From CAVQGF01 sp045807945 (GTDB taxonomy: Bacteria; Acidobacteriota; Terriglobia; Terriglobales; Acidobacteriaceae): a stretch of DNA of 33,227 nucleotides. Below the pieces are notes generated by a model. The model searched no databases and had not been told where the DNA came from. It saw nothing but the letters and a program-made list of their open reading frames with translations. The translations under genes were made by a program, and so were the position numbers. The stretch lies in NCBI GenBank assembly GCA_045807945.1, contig JBJMGI010000090.1, positions 1 through 33,227 of the forward strand. Reading direction: 5' to 3'. Positions 15,583-23,589 of this stretch are shown here, piece after piece (the first letter of the stretch is position 1; each line of letters opens with the position of its first letter).

Positions 15583-15598
15583 TGTTCCACGTGGAACA
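15583..15598. other. parS site 2 (ParB binding)
   Basis: TGTTCCACGTGGAACA is a perfect palindrome and a known close variant of the canonical parS TGTTTCACGTGAAACA. It is 55 bp from site 1 and 109 bp from the parA start. Confidence 0.92.
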
Positions 15599-15706
15599 AT
15601 CCGCAGGCGCGAAGGAAATCCCTAGGAAAACAGGTCCTTTGCACCAAAAAGCGGCATTGCCCAGCCTGAATCGGTTCGGGTACTCTCGCCGCTGAATAAC
15701 TCTCCC

Positions 15707-16546
15707 ATGGGAAGAATCATTGCAGTAGCCAACCAGAAGGGTGGGGTCGGCAAGACTACGACTGCCATCAACCTTGCGGCTTCGCTGGCCGCGGCTGAGG
15801 TGCCGGTCCTGCTAGTGGACTGCGATCCTCAGTCGAACTCATCGAGCGGACTGGGTTTCCTGCGCGACCCCGACAGGATCAATACTTACCACGTGCTGAT
15901 GGGGCTGCACTCGGCGGAAGAGGCCATTCAGCCTACCGAAGTAGAGCAGCTCTTTGTGATTCCTGCACACAAGAACCTGATCGGCGCGAATATCGAGCTG
16001 GCGAATGCGGGTGTCGCCGAAGCGGATCCGAACAGCGGAAGCAGGGAATTCCGGCTTCGCAAGGCGCTCGAGCCGGTGCGCGGCAGGTTTGAGTTCATTA
16101 TTCTGGATTGTCCGCCGGCACTCGATCTGCTCACGCTCAACGCTCTGGTCGCTGCCGATTCGGTGCTGGTACCTATGCAGGCGGAGTACTTCGCCCTTGA
16201 GGGGGTCAGCGAGCTGCTCGATACCATGGAGCGGATCCGGGAGCACCTGAACCCCGGGCTGGTGGTCGAGGGCGTGGTCCTGACGATGTTCGATGAGCGT
16301 ACCAACCTCGCCCAGCAGGTAGCGGCGGAGCTGAAGAAGCACTTCGGTGACAAGCTGTTCCAATCAACGATCCCGCGGAATATCCGCTTGGCGGAGGCGC
16401 CGAGTTATGGGAAGCCGGCCCTGGTCTACGATCCGCGGTCGCGCGGGGCAGAGAGCTACATCAAGCTGGCGAAAGAGATCATGTCGCGCGTTCCCTCGCA
16501 ACATGAGTCAAAGGCGGAGATGGCAGTCGCTGCGCAAGGCGAATAG
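15707..16546 (+). CDS. parA: Chromosome partitioning ATPase ParA (Soj)
   Basis: A 279-residue protein with the deviant Walker A motif KGGVGKTT (Lys11-Thr18), the Walker A' motif VDCDPQSN and the Walker B strand FIILDCPP. It binds DNA non-specifically as an ATP dimer on the nucleoid and is stimulated to hydrolyse ATP by ParB bound at parS, which moves origin regions apart. The short N-terminus is typical of chromosomal ParA; plasmid types often carry an extra DNA-binding domain. parB follows 23 bp later, so they form an operon, with two parS sites within 180 bp upstream. Confidence 0.96.
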   Translation: MGRIIAVANQKGGVGKTTTAINLAASLAAAEVPVLLVDCDPQSNSSSGLGFLRDPDRINTYHVLMGLHSAEEAIQPTEVEQLFVIPAHKNLIGANIELANAGVAEADPNSGSREFRLRKALEPVRGRFEFIILDCPPALDLLTLNALVAADSVLVPMQAEYFALEGVSELLDTMERIREHLNPGLVVEGVVLTMFDERTNLAQQVAAELKKHFGDKLFQSTIPRNIRLAEAPSYGKPALVYDPRSRGAESYIKLAKEIMSRVPSQHESKAEMAVAAQGE

Positions 16547-16569
16547 TACATTGATGGACATCTATATAT

Positions 16570-17472
16570 ATGATTGAGACTAAGACAGTCGATACGAAGA
16601 AGAAAGCTTTAGGGCGCGGACTGGATGCGCTGTTACCGAGTTCTCGTCCGGCGGCTGCGGTCGCCCCTGCACCACAGACGAACGACGGCTCGCGCGAGAT
16701 CGGGATTTCCGAGATCGATCGCAATCCTTACCAGACGCGCTTGCGCGTGGACGAAGCAGCGCTGAATGAATTGGCGGCCAGCATCCGCGCGACGGGGGTG
16801 GTGCAGCCCATCCTGGTGCGCCCGGTGATGAAGGACGGGCACACGCGATATCAGCTCATCGCCGGGGAACGGCGCTGGCTGGCATCCCAGCGCGCAGGGA
16901 AGCAAAGCGTTCCCGTGGTCATCAAGCATGTCTCGAACGAGCAGGCCATGGAGATGACTATCGTCGAGAACCTGCAGCGCGAAGACCTGAACCCGATGGA
17001 GCAGGCCAAGGCCTTCGACCGCCTCTCACGCGAGTTCGGCCTGACGCAGGAGCAGATGGCGCAGCGCACCGGCAAAGACCGCGCTTCCATCGCGAACTTC
17101 CTGCGGTTATTGAAGCTACCAGCCGATGTGCAGGTGGAAATCGATGGCGGCAATCTGACCTTCGGCCACGCCAAGGTGTTGATGGCGCTGGAAGCTCCGG
17201 AGGCGATCAGCAAGGCGGCGAAGCACGTGATCGCGCAGGCGCTTTCCGTTCGCAAGACCGAGGAACTCGTCTACAACCTGCTGCACCCGGTGGAGAAGAC
17301 CAAGAAGCCGGAGAAGCAGCAGGACCCGAACGTGCGTGAAGCCGCGCGGGCACTGCAGCAATCACTTGGCGTGCGGGTGGAGATCGACGACCACAAGGGC
17401 AAGGGCAAGATCGTGCTCAAGTATGGGTCGCTCGAGGACTTTGATCGTATCGTGGAGATGCTCAGCAAGTAA
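16570..17472 (+). CDS. parB: Chromosome partitioning protein ParB (Spo0J), CTPase
   Basis: A 300-residue protein. The N-terminal GRGLDALLP motif (15-23) probably contacts ParA. The ParB/Srx nucleotide-binding domain follows, with NPYQTR (52-57), GERRWLA (99-105) and ENLQREDLNP (133-142). A helix-turn-helix around 155-190 binds parS, and the C-terminus is a dimerisation domain. ParB loads at parS, uses CTP to slide as a clamp and forms the segregation complex. It is the distal gene of the parA operon. The ATG sits in an AT-rich TATATATATG stretch. Confidence 0.96.
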   Translation: MIETKTVDTKKKALGRGLDALLPSSRPAAAVAPAPQTNDGSREIGISEIDRNPYQTRLRVDEAALNELAASIRATGVVQPILVRPVMKDGHTRYQLIAGERRWLASQRAGKQSVPVVIKHVSNEQAMEMTIVENLQREDLNPMEQAKAFDRLSREFGLTQEQMAQRTGKDRASIANFLRLLKLPADVQVEIDGGNLTFGHAKVLMALEAPEAISKAAKHVIAQALSVRKTEELVYNLLHPVEKTKKPEKQQDPNVREAARALQQSLGVRVEIDDHKGKGKIVLKYGSLEDFDRIVEMLSK

Positions 17473-17564
17473 AGCCAGCCAAATAGCTGGTGACGCACGC
17501 GGGACAGGCACGTCTTACAATTGCGTCCGACCAGACCTCAATCTCAATTCAAGGAAGATCCTCG

Positions 17565-18920
17565 ATGAAGCGAGCCCGTGCGTTTTCCGCGTGTGCGTTG
17601 CTGTGCCTCTTTTGCGTGTCTGCATTCGCACAAGAAAAATTCAACAAAGAAGAGTTTGCGCGACGTCGCGCAGCGCTCTACGAGCAGATCCCGGACGGGA
17701 TCGCGGTCGTCTATGGCGAAGAAGAAGGTCCCGCTCCGGTGAAGTTCCGGCAGGCGCCTGATTTCTATTACCTGACCGGAATCGAAGATCCCGGCGCGAT
17801 CGCGGTCTTCAACGGCATGACGAAGAAGTGGACGGTGTTCGCGTACCCGCGGTCGCCGCAGAAGATAGCCTTTGAAGGGCCAGGGTTGCTGGAGATGAAA
17901 GGGGCCAAGGAGACGTATGGCGTCGATAACATTGCGCCCCTTGACCAGCTGACGATCTCGCTGATGTTCGGCGGAGGCCAGGCGAAGCATCTCTATCTGC
18001 CGCTCGCGGAAGACTCATTGCAATATGCGCGCGGAGAGATGCTGGCGATGGAGGCACGATATCTGGACCATCCGCTGTATCACACGCAATCGAATACGCG
18101 TATCGCAAACAAGCGGATCAGCGAGCTGAATCCGCAGGTGCCCGTGGCGAACCTGGCGCCGATCCTGAACAAGATGCGATCGGTGAAGTCGCCTTATGAG
18201 ATCGAACGCATGCGCCAGGCAGGACGCATTGGCGCGGAGTCGGTGAAAGAAGCTATCAAGGGAACGAAGCCGGGAATGTACGAGTATCAGCTGGAAGCCG
18301 CGGCTCGTTTTGTGACCTTTAATCAGAATGCCGGCGTTGCGTACACACCGATTGTGGCCTCAGGGCCGAACGCGCTCGCCGCACACTATGAGACGAACAA
18401 CCGGCAGATGCAGACGGGCGATCTGGTGTTGATGGACTACGGATCGGACTATGACTACTACATTTCTGACATCACGCGGACGTGGCCGGTCTCGGGAAAA
18501 TTTACCCCGGAGCAGGAAAAGATGTATGCCTGCGTACTCGATGCCAGCAAGGCGATCATCGCCGCGATAAAGCCGGGAGTGACGATCAAGCAATTGAAGG
18601 CGACTGCCGGCGAAGTCTACAAGAAGTACGGTTTCGAGAAAGAGTGGAACACCTGGGGAGGTGGCCAGTACATCGGGCACTTCGTCGGCATGTCGGTGCA
18701 CGACGTGAACACTGGGACTCCTGGCCAGGATCTGGCATTAGAAGCCGGCAACACTTTCAACGTGGAGCCGATCCTGGAAATACCGGAGAAGCAGATACAC
18801 ATCCGGCTGGAAGATTCTGTGCTGGTCACGCCGACCGGCTCAGAGAACCTGACCAAAGACGTTCCCGCGGAGCTGAATGAGATTTACGCGTTGATCAAGC
18901 AAAAAGGAATGAATCAGTAA
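17565..18920 (+). CDS. Secreted Xaa-Pro aminopeptidase (M24B, aminopeptidase P)
   Basis: A 451-residue protein with a signal peptide (cleavage predicted after AFA, residue 22). The N-terminal half is a creatinase-like domain and the C-terminal half a pita-bread metallopeptidase fold. Metal ligands are visible as DYGSDYDYYISDITRTWP (two Asp), HFVGMSVHDV (His), NVEPILEIP (Glu) and RLEDSVLVT (Glu). It would remove N-terminal residues that precede proline from extracellular or periplasmic peptides, using two Mn2+ ions. An AAGGAAGA site lies before the chosen ATG. A terminator follows. Confidence 0.93.
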   Translation: MKRARAFSACALLCLFCVSAFAQEKFNKEEFARRRAALYEQIPDGIAVVYGEEEGPAPVKFRQAPDFYYLTGIEDPGAIAVFNGMTKKWTVFAYPRSPQKIAFEGPGLLEMKGAKETYGVDNIAPLDQLTISLMFGGGQAKHLYLPLAEDSLQYARGEMLAMEARYLDHPLYHTQSNTRIANKRISELNPQVPVANLAPILNKMRSVKSPYEIERMRQAGRIGAESVKEAIKGTKPGMYEYQLEAAARFVTFNQNAGVAYTPIVASGPNALAAHYETNNRQMQTGDLVLMDYGSDYDYYISDITRTWPVSGKFTPEQEKMYACVLDASKAIIAAIKPGVTIKQLKATAGEVYKKYGFEKEWNTWGGGQYIGHFVGMSVHDVNTGTPGQDLALEAGNTFNVEPILEIPEKQIHIRLEDSVLVTPTGSENLTKDVPAELNEIYALIKQKGMNQ

Positions 18921-18953
18921 TCAGTACGCAGTACTTGGTAATTAGAGATGAAG

Positions 18954-18977
18954 AGCCGCTCCAACGAGCGGCTTTTT
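18954..18977 (+). terminator. Rho-independent terminator after the Xaa-Pro peptidase
   Basis: An 8-bp stem AGCCGCTC/GAGCGGCT with a CAAC loop and a five-T tail, 33 nt past the stop. Confidence 0.9.
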
Positions 18978-18995
18978 CATTGTTGTTCAACAGAC

Positions 18996-19004
18996 TGCTA
19001 TAAT
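18996..19004 (+). promoter_or_regulatory. Extended -10 promoter of the amidohydrolase gene
   Basis: TGCTATAAT is a textbook extended -10; predicted +1 near 19011 gives a 20-nt leader with an AGAGAGAAG ribosome-binding sequence. No clear -35 is seen. Confidence 0.7.
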
Positions 19005-19030
19005 CCGCCGCTCAGAAAGAGAGAAGCTAA

Positions 19031-20377
19031 ATGAGAAGCAGAGTCCTGATCGTCGCCTTTCTGGTGATCGCAACTGCGTTTCTTCTGTCGCAAGATGCGG
19101 CCGCGCCGCAACCTAATCGTCTCGTGATCCATGCGGCTCAGCTACTGGACGCGAAGACGGGGAACATCCTGAAAGACCAGGCGATATTCATCGAAGGCGA
19201 GAAGATCGTGAAGGTGGGTCCGGCGCCGCAGGAAATACATCAGCAGAAGGCGAACATCGATTATCCCGGGTTCGGGACGAACGTTCCCACGCTGCACATT
19301 GTGAGTGGGACAGTGCTGCCGGGCCTGATCGATGTGCATACGCACCTGACCATGGACCCGAACTTCGGCCTCGAGATCCTGCAGATATCTGCAGCGAGCG
19401 CGGCACTCACGGGCGCGAAGAATGCGAAAGCAACGCTGGAAGCGGGATTCACCTCGGTACGGAACCTTGCGGATTACTGGGAGTTCGCCGATGTGGCATT
19501 GCGCAATGCGATCAATCGCGGTCAGGTGCCGGGTCCGCGAATGCAAGCCAGCGGTCCCGCAATCAGCATCACTGGTGGCCACGGAGATTCCAATTCTTTG
19601 CCGTACGTTGACCAGAAGAGGGCGATCGGTGTCGCTGATGGGGTTGAAGCTGTCCAGGCGAAGGTTCGCGAAAACATCAAATACGGGGCGGACGTGATCA
19701 AGTTTATGGCGACGGGCGGCGTGCTTTCTTTTGGCGATGATCCGAAGGCCTCGCAATACACGCTGGAAGAGATGAAGGCGATCGTGGCCGACGCGCACCG
19801 GCTTGGCCGCAAGGTTGCGGCGCACGCGCATGGTGGTAATGGGATCATCTGGGCGAGCGAAGCCGGCGTGGACTCGATCGAGCATGGCTCCTACATCGAC
19901 GACAACGGAATCGCCATGCTGAAGAAGAACGGGACGTACCTGGTTCCGACGGTTTATCTAGGAGAGTGGTTTTTGGCGAATGGTGAGCGACTGCACACGC
20001 CTCCTGCGCTGATGGCGAAGGCGCGCGAAGTGATGCCGGCGGCGGACAAGAACATCGCGCATGCGATTGCGGGCGGAGTGAAGGTCGCATTCGGCACCGA
20101 TGCCGCTGTTTTCCCGCACGGAATGAATGCCCACCAGTTTGCAACCTACGTGAAACTTGGGATGACGCCGATCCAAGCGATCCAGTCAGCGACAGTGAAT
20201 GCTGCGGATCTGATGGGATGGTCGGATAAAGTGGGCAGCATCGACGCGGGCAAATTCGCTGACATCGTCGCCGTAGATGGCGACCCGACCAAAGACGTGA
20301 CGACGCTCGAGCATGTGAAGCTGGTGGTGAAGGGCGGAGTGGTCTACAAGAACGAGTCTTCAGGGATGCACGAGTAG
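19031..20377 (+). CDS. Secreted amidohydrolase (imidazolonepropionase-like)
   Basis: A 448-residue protein with a signal peptide (about 1-24). The metal-dependent amidohydrolase fold shows VHTHL (His103, His105), KFMATGG (probable Lys ligand), AHAHG and SIEHGSY (His ligands) and FGTDAAV (Asp). This arrangement matches the secreted dipeptidase/imidazolonepropionase-like group common in acidobacteria and related phyla; the substrate is probably a peptide or N-acyl compound. It follows the secreted Xaa-Pro peptidase but has its own promoter. The small lysine-rich gene starts 10 bp after its stop. Confidence 0.9.
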   Translation: MRSRVLIVAFLVIATAFLLSQDAAAPQPNRLVIHAAQLLDAKTGNILKDQAIFIEGEKIVKVGPAPQEIHQQKANIDYPGFGTNVPTLHIVSGTVLPGLIDVHTHLTMDPNFGLEILQISAASAALTGAKNAKATLEAGFTSVRNLADYWEFADVALRNAINRGQVPGPRMQASGPAISITGGHGDSNSLPYVDQKRAIGVADGVEAVQAKVRENIKYGADVIKFMATGGVLSFGDDPKASQYTLEEMKAIVADAHRLGRKVAAHAHGGNGIIWASEAGVDSIEHGSYIDDNGIAMLKKNGTYLVPTVYLGEWFLANGERLHTPPALMAKAREVMPAADKNIAHAIAGGVKVAFGTDAAVFPHGMNAHQFATYVKLGMTPIQAIQSATVNAADLMGWSDKVGSIDAGKFADIVAVDGDPTKDVTTLEHVKLVVKGGVVYKNESSGMHE

Positions 20378-20387
20378 CGGAGGAGCT

Positions 20388-20618
20388 ATGGCGACGAAAA
20401 AATCTACAAATTCCGGCGACACGCTGAAGGACACAGCGCGCGAGATCGGGTCGAAGCTAGGCGAGGTCCACGCGAAGGCGAGCCGGATGGTCGAAGGCGT
20501 GAAAGCAGCGGTTGAAGCGAGCCGGGCGGCGCTTTCCGGTAAACCGAAGAAAAAGGAGCCAGCGAAGAAAGCAGCCAAAAAGAAGTCGAATTCTTCCCGT
20601 TCGCGGAAAACGAAGTAA
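20388..20618 (+). CDS. Small histone H1-like / Lys-Ala-rich protein
   Basis: A 76-residue, highly basic protein. An amphipathic first half (about 10-50) is followed by a tail rich in Lys/Ala/Ser (KPKKKEPAKKAAKKK), resembling the C-terminal tails of bacterial H1-like proteins. GGAGGAG lies 6 nt before the ATG, so it is a real gene. It is probably a nucleoid- or RNA-binding protein, but no domain is diagnostic. It follows the amidohydrolase by 10 bp and faces the S41 protease gene, whose stop is 5 bp away. Confidence 0.7.
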   Translation: MATKKSTNSGDTLKDTAREIGSKLGEVHAKASRMVEGVKAAVEASRAALSGKPKKKEPAKKAAKKKSNSSRSRKTK

Positions 20619-20623
20619 GTCTG

Positions 20624-21958
20624 TTAGCGCTTGGCCCACTCATACGGGAAAAGCTTGCCCGCTTCTTCTGGGCTCAGCTTCACCCCGCAGAGCTCGGCGG
20701 CATGCGCTAAGACCGGGTCCTTGCCGGCGGCGAGTTCAGCAGGCGTGGGGAGCACGAGTTCATCCGGCGAAACGCCGTTGTGCTCCAGGCTTGTTCCGTC
20801 CGCCATGACGATGTTCGCATCGGTGATGGAAGCGCCATAGATAGCGATAGTATCCAGCCCTTGCTTGTAGGTGTAATGCATCGATTCCATCACGCTTCCT
20901 GAGCTGTGGTCGCCGATCACGGTGCCGCGCTTCTCCAGCTGAACCACACGCGCGAAGAGTTCAGAAGCTGAGGCAGATCTGCTGTCCACCAGCACCAGCA
21001 GCTTTCCCTGAAAATAATTGTGCGAGCGCGGCTTTGCGGTCATAGGTTTGGTCGAGTCGCGCGTGACACGGTCGCCGATCTTGATCTCATGATCGAAGAG
21101 GCTGCCGAGCATGTACTTCAGAACGTCGACGCTGCCGCCAGGATTCTGGCGCAGGTCTACGATCAGGGCTTTGTGCTTCCTTGCTTTTCCCATGATCGCG
21201 TCCACCTGCGATTCTTCCATGAACCATTCGGGGAACTTCAGCACCATGAGGTCGTCGCCGTATTCCACGCTGCGGGCGCGCAGGCGGTGCTCTTCGTTTT
21301 CTTCGTCGCGGATCAGGTCGAAGAGGTCGAATGATGTGGTGAGGTCAACCACGTTGTGCAGTTGCCGCATGCTGGCAAGCACATCCACCTGCCGCTGAGC
21401 TGCTTCCGGGCTCTGCACCACCAGCCGCACCCCGGGCGCGGGGCGCAGAGTGTTGTAGACGTACTCCAGCTTCCAAAGACTTTGCCGCGTGGGTCTGAAC
21501 CCATTGAAGGCCAGGACCTCATCACCGGGTTTCAGACCTTTGGCAGCGGCGTCGGTGTCGGGACGCACGCGCGAAACCAGGCAACGATCGCCGATCATTT
21601 GCAGCTCGAGGCCGAAGTCGTGGCGGTAAGGGCGTGAAGGTGGCAGAAAGAAAGTGTGCGAATCGTTGAGAGAATCAAGCGCGCCTGCGATGTTGCTGAA
21701 GGCCATGTTCAGACCCGCGGCCTTATCGATCTTTTGCTTGGTGTCCCCGACCCGCGCTTCCCAATCTATGCCGTGGAACTTCGGATCGTAGTAGTGCTTG
21801 CGAATGTCGTTCGCGATGTTTTCGAGCATCATGCGGGTGCGCCCGCGGTCGAACGAAGAAATCTGCTGTGCGGCTGCGGGCGGGTTCTGCGCCGGTAGAG
21901 GCGAAGTGAAACACAGGAGAAGCGAAGCCAGAAAAATCTTGAACTTGGCGCTCGACAT
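20624..21958 (-). CDS. Secreted S41-family peptidase (C-terminal processing type)
   Basis: A 444-residue protein with a signal peptide (about 1-23), a CPT-like N-terminal helical region, a PDZ-like segment (GLKPGDEVLAFNG) and an S41 catalytic core. The core has DLRQNPGGS, the nucleophile region DSRSASASELFA and a lysine about 12 residues later (LEKRG) as the probable general base. Such proteases trim the C-termini of envelope proteins or degrade misfolded ones. The start at 21958 has GGGAG 7 nt upstream; the frame is open 27 codons earlier. Its 3' end converges with the H1-like gene. Confidence 0.9.
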   Translation of the reverse strand: MSSAKFKIFLASLLLCFTSPLPAQNPPAAAQQISSFDRGRTRMMLENIANDIRKHYYDPKFHGIDWEARVGDTKQKIDKAAGLNMAFSNIAGALDSLNDSHTFFLPPSRPYRHDFGLELQMIGDRCLVSRVRPDTDAAAKGLKPGDEVLAFNGFRPTRQSLWKLEYVYNTLRPAPGVRLVVQSPEAAQRQVDVLASMRQLHNVVDLTTSFDLFDLIRDEENEEHRLRARSVEYGDDLMVLKFPEWFMEESQVDAIMGKARKHKALIVDLRQNPGGSVDVLKYMLGSLFDHEIKIGDRVTRDSTKPMTAKPRSHNYFQGKLLVLVDSRSASASELFARVVQLEKRGTVIGDHSSGSVMESMHYTYKQGLDTIAIYGASITDANIVMADGTSLEHNGVSPDELVLPTPAELAAGKDPVLAHAAELCGVKLSPEEAGKLFPYEWAKR

Positions 21959-22023
21959 GACAAGCTCCCGAAGAGCTTTTATCACACGACGGACGGGCGG
22001 ACAATTGAAACCGACAGCAAATG

Positions 22024-22049
22024 AAAAAGGCCGGCGCAATGCCGGCCTT
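22024..22049 (-). terminator. Rho-independent terminator of the HU gene
   Basis: A 9-bp stem AAGGCCGGC/GCCGGCCTT with a 5-nt loop, followed on the minus strand by a T tract, 19 nt after the HU stop. Confidence 0.9.
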
Positions 22050-22067
22050 GAATCTTTAAAAGCAAAA

Positions 22068-22361
22068 CTATTTCTTAGGTGCGATCGCGTCTTTCGCGGC
22101 TTTGGCGACGCGGAACTTCACGACGGTCTTGGCAGCAATCTTGATCGGCTCACCGGTCTGAGGATTGCGTCCCATGCGGGCCTTGCGGTTTGCCTTCACC
22201 AGACGGCCGAGGCCGGGGATGACGAAGATGCCGGACTTCTTGGTTTCTTTGATCGCGGTCTCGGCGAGTGTGTCGAGGAACGTCGCCGCGGTCTTGTTGT
22301 TGGTCTCGAGTTTCTCTGCCATATGGCGTACGAGTTGCGTCTTTGTCATGCCTGCTGCCAT
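22068..22361 (-). CDS. hup: HU family DNA-binding protein
   Basis: A 97-residue protein of the HU/IHF fold. It has the helical N-terminal half, GIFVIPGLGRLV, the beta-arm core GRNPQTGEPIKI (64-75) with the intercalating Pro, and the basic KFRVAKAAK end. It bends and compacts the chromosome as a dimer. GGAGG lies a few bases before the ATG at 22361; a second ATG four codons on is less likely. A sigma-70-like promoter is seen upstream and a terminator downstream, so it is monocistronic. Confidence 0.95.
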   Translation of the reverse strand: MAAGMTKTQLVRHMAEKLETNNKTAATFLDTLAETAIKETKKSGIFVIPGLGRLVKANRKARMGRNPQTGEPIKIAAKTVVKFRVAKAAKDAIAPKK

Positions 22362-22407
22362 TAGAATTTCCTCCTTGAATTGTGAGCGAAGGGGCTCAAA
22401 CGGAGCC

Positions 22408-22434
22408 AGTGTACATCAGCTCACACGATTGCAA
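22408..22434 (-). promoter_or_regulatory. Sigma-70-like promoter of the HU gene
   Basis: On the minus strand, TTGCAA (22434-22429) and TACACT (22413-22408) are spaced by 15 bp, slightly short. Predicted +1 near 22401 gives a 40-nt leader with a strong ribosome-binding site. Confidence 0.5.
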
Positions 22435-22447
22435 GCAGATTTTATGC

Positions 22448-22519
22448 GGGTTTTTTCAACAAAGCTGTGGAAAACCCTGTGGCGACGGGGGTTTTATCGA
22501 GTAAGGCACTGAAAACCCC
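22448..22519. repeat. Tandem pair of hairpins upstream of HU
   Basis: GGGTTTT (22448-22454) pairs with AAAACCC (22471-22477) across a 16-nt loop. 40 bp on, GGGGTTTT (22488-22495) pairs with AAAACCCC (22512-22519), also across 16 nt. The first unit contains TTTTCAACA and TGTGGAAAA in inverted orientation, which resemble DnaA boxes. Confidence 0.55.
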
Positions 22520-22597
22520 TATGAATTGTACAGTTGAGCAACACTAGGAACAGGAGGTAGGAAGTAGGAGGTAGGGGTAGGCAAAGCAGAAAATACA

Positions 22598-22644
22598 AAT
22601 CCCTCGACTGCGCTCGCCCCCGGCTCGCTCGCTCGCGATGACCT
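22598..22644. repeat. Dispersed intergenic repeat, copy 2
   Basis: AAATCCCTCGACTGCGCTCG starts the element and GCGATGACC ends it. It shares its layout with 521-564 and 30632-30678. A purine-rich AGGAGGTAGGAAGTAGG tract lies just upstream (about 22553-22580). The rest of 22520-22710 holds nothing I can identify. Confidence 0.65.
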
Positions 22645-22710
22645 CCGAATCTAAGGCCGTGGAAGAATGAGGTGGAAGTAGAATTAGATTCAGCAGCAAT
22701 CGTCAGAAAA

Positions 22711-23472
22711 ATGCCCCGTCCGAAAATAGCGATTCCCGTTCCGCATTCCTATCGTCCAGATTACGCGCAGCGCTCACTGCCGCAATATGTTCACGCGGTG
22801 GAGGCGGCTGGAGGCGAAGCAGTGGTCATACAGTTGGATCAAACTTCCGAGGCGATCGCGAGGCAAGCTACCGCGTGCCAGGGCGTGCTGCTTCCCGGCA
22901 GCTCGGCCGACGTTGATCCGCAGAAGTACGGCGCTGAGCGGAATCCGCTGACCAATGCGGGAGACAAGTTGCGCGACGCCGCTGACGAGCTGCTTCTGCA
23001 AGACGCCCACAACATGCACAAGCCTATCCTGGCGATCTGCTATGGCATGCAGTCGTTGAATGTATGGCGGACCGGATCGTTGGTGCAGGACATTCCGACA
23101 CAGGTTAAGACTAAGATCGATCACTCCGCCGGACGCGAGGTCGCGAAGGCGCACAAGGTACTGGTGGATCCCGTTTCTAACCTCGCGGGCATTCTTTCGA
23201 ACAGCAGTTGCGAGCAGATCGCGGTGACGCCGGAGCTGAAGGGAATCGGCTTGCCGGTGAACTCGAGCCATCATCAGGCCGTTGAGCGTGCGGGCGACGG
23301 ATTGCGGGTGGTCGCGCGCTGCCCAGATGACAACGTGATCGAAGCCGTTGAAGGCACGCAGCCCGGTCACTTCGTCGTCGGTGTGCAGTGGCACCCTGAG
23401 CGCGGGATCGACGATGACGCTCCCTCGCAGGCGTTGCTGAATGCATTCGTACGCGCGGCGGCTAAAAAGTAG
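22711..23472 (+). CDS. Class I glutamine amidotransferase, gamma-glutamyl-GABA hydrolase (PuuD) family
   Basis: A 253-residue protein of the peptidase C26 group. The nucleophile is in AICYGMQSLNV (Cys110) and the catalytic His/Glu are in VQWHPE (His228, Glu230). The GVLLPGSSADVDP loop near 58-70 is typical. Relatives release glutamate from gamma-glutamyl-gamma-aminobutyrate or act in polyamine breakdown; the true substrate is uncertain. The ATG at 22711 (MPRPKIAIPV) fits the family start. A GTG at 22672 would add 13 residues with no family match, though it cannot be excluded. Confidence 0.88.
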   Translation: MPRPKIAIPVPHSYRPDYAQRSLPQYVHAVEAAGGEAVVIQLDQTSEAIARQATACQGVLLPGSSADVDPQKYGAERNPLTNAGDKLRDAADELLLQDAHNMHKPILAICYGMQSLNVWRTGSLVQDIPTQVKTKIDHSAGREVAKAHKVLVDPVSNLAGILSNSSCEQIAVTPELKGIGLPVNSSHHQAVERAGDGLRVVARCPDDNVIEAVEGTQPGHFVVGVQWHPERGIDDDAPSQALLNAFVRAAAKK

Positions 23473-23525
23473 CAGCTGCCAGTAACCAGAAAAACAAGGT
23501 GTTTCAGCCGAAACTATTTGCAGGG

Positions 23526-23576
23526 GCGCGGCTTCAGCCGCGCTGTCACTGCTGAAAATGATTTGGGCTTTAGCCC
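23526..23576. repeat. REP-like palindromes, 5' side of RayT unit 2
   Basis: 23526-23543 is the 18-bp palindrome GCGCGGCTTCAGCCGCGC and 23565-23576 is GGGCTTTAGCCC. The layout is the same as around RayT unit 1. Confidence 0.8.
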
Positions 23577-23589
23577 CTGGGGAATAACG

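Larger units (their letters stand above)
15077..15706. other. 630-bp intergenic region with two parS sites
   Basis: No convincing gene is present. Frames of up to about 115 codons exist on the minus strand but match no family I recognise and lack ribosome-binding sites. The right end holds two parS palindromes. The left part has no strong repeat or DnaA-box array that I can see. Confidence 0.6.

Noticed and set aside
15077..15706. Replication origin (oriC) beside parAB
   Set aside because: The parS sites and the mnmE/rsmG/parAB order fit an origin-proximal region, but no DnaA-box cluster or AT-rich unwinding element is evident here.
22553..22580. Purine-rich AGGAGGTAGG tract as a ribosome-binding site
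   Set aside because: It is repeated several times and far from any start codon; it looks like low-complexity intergenic sequence.
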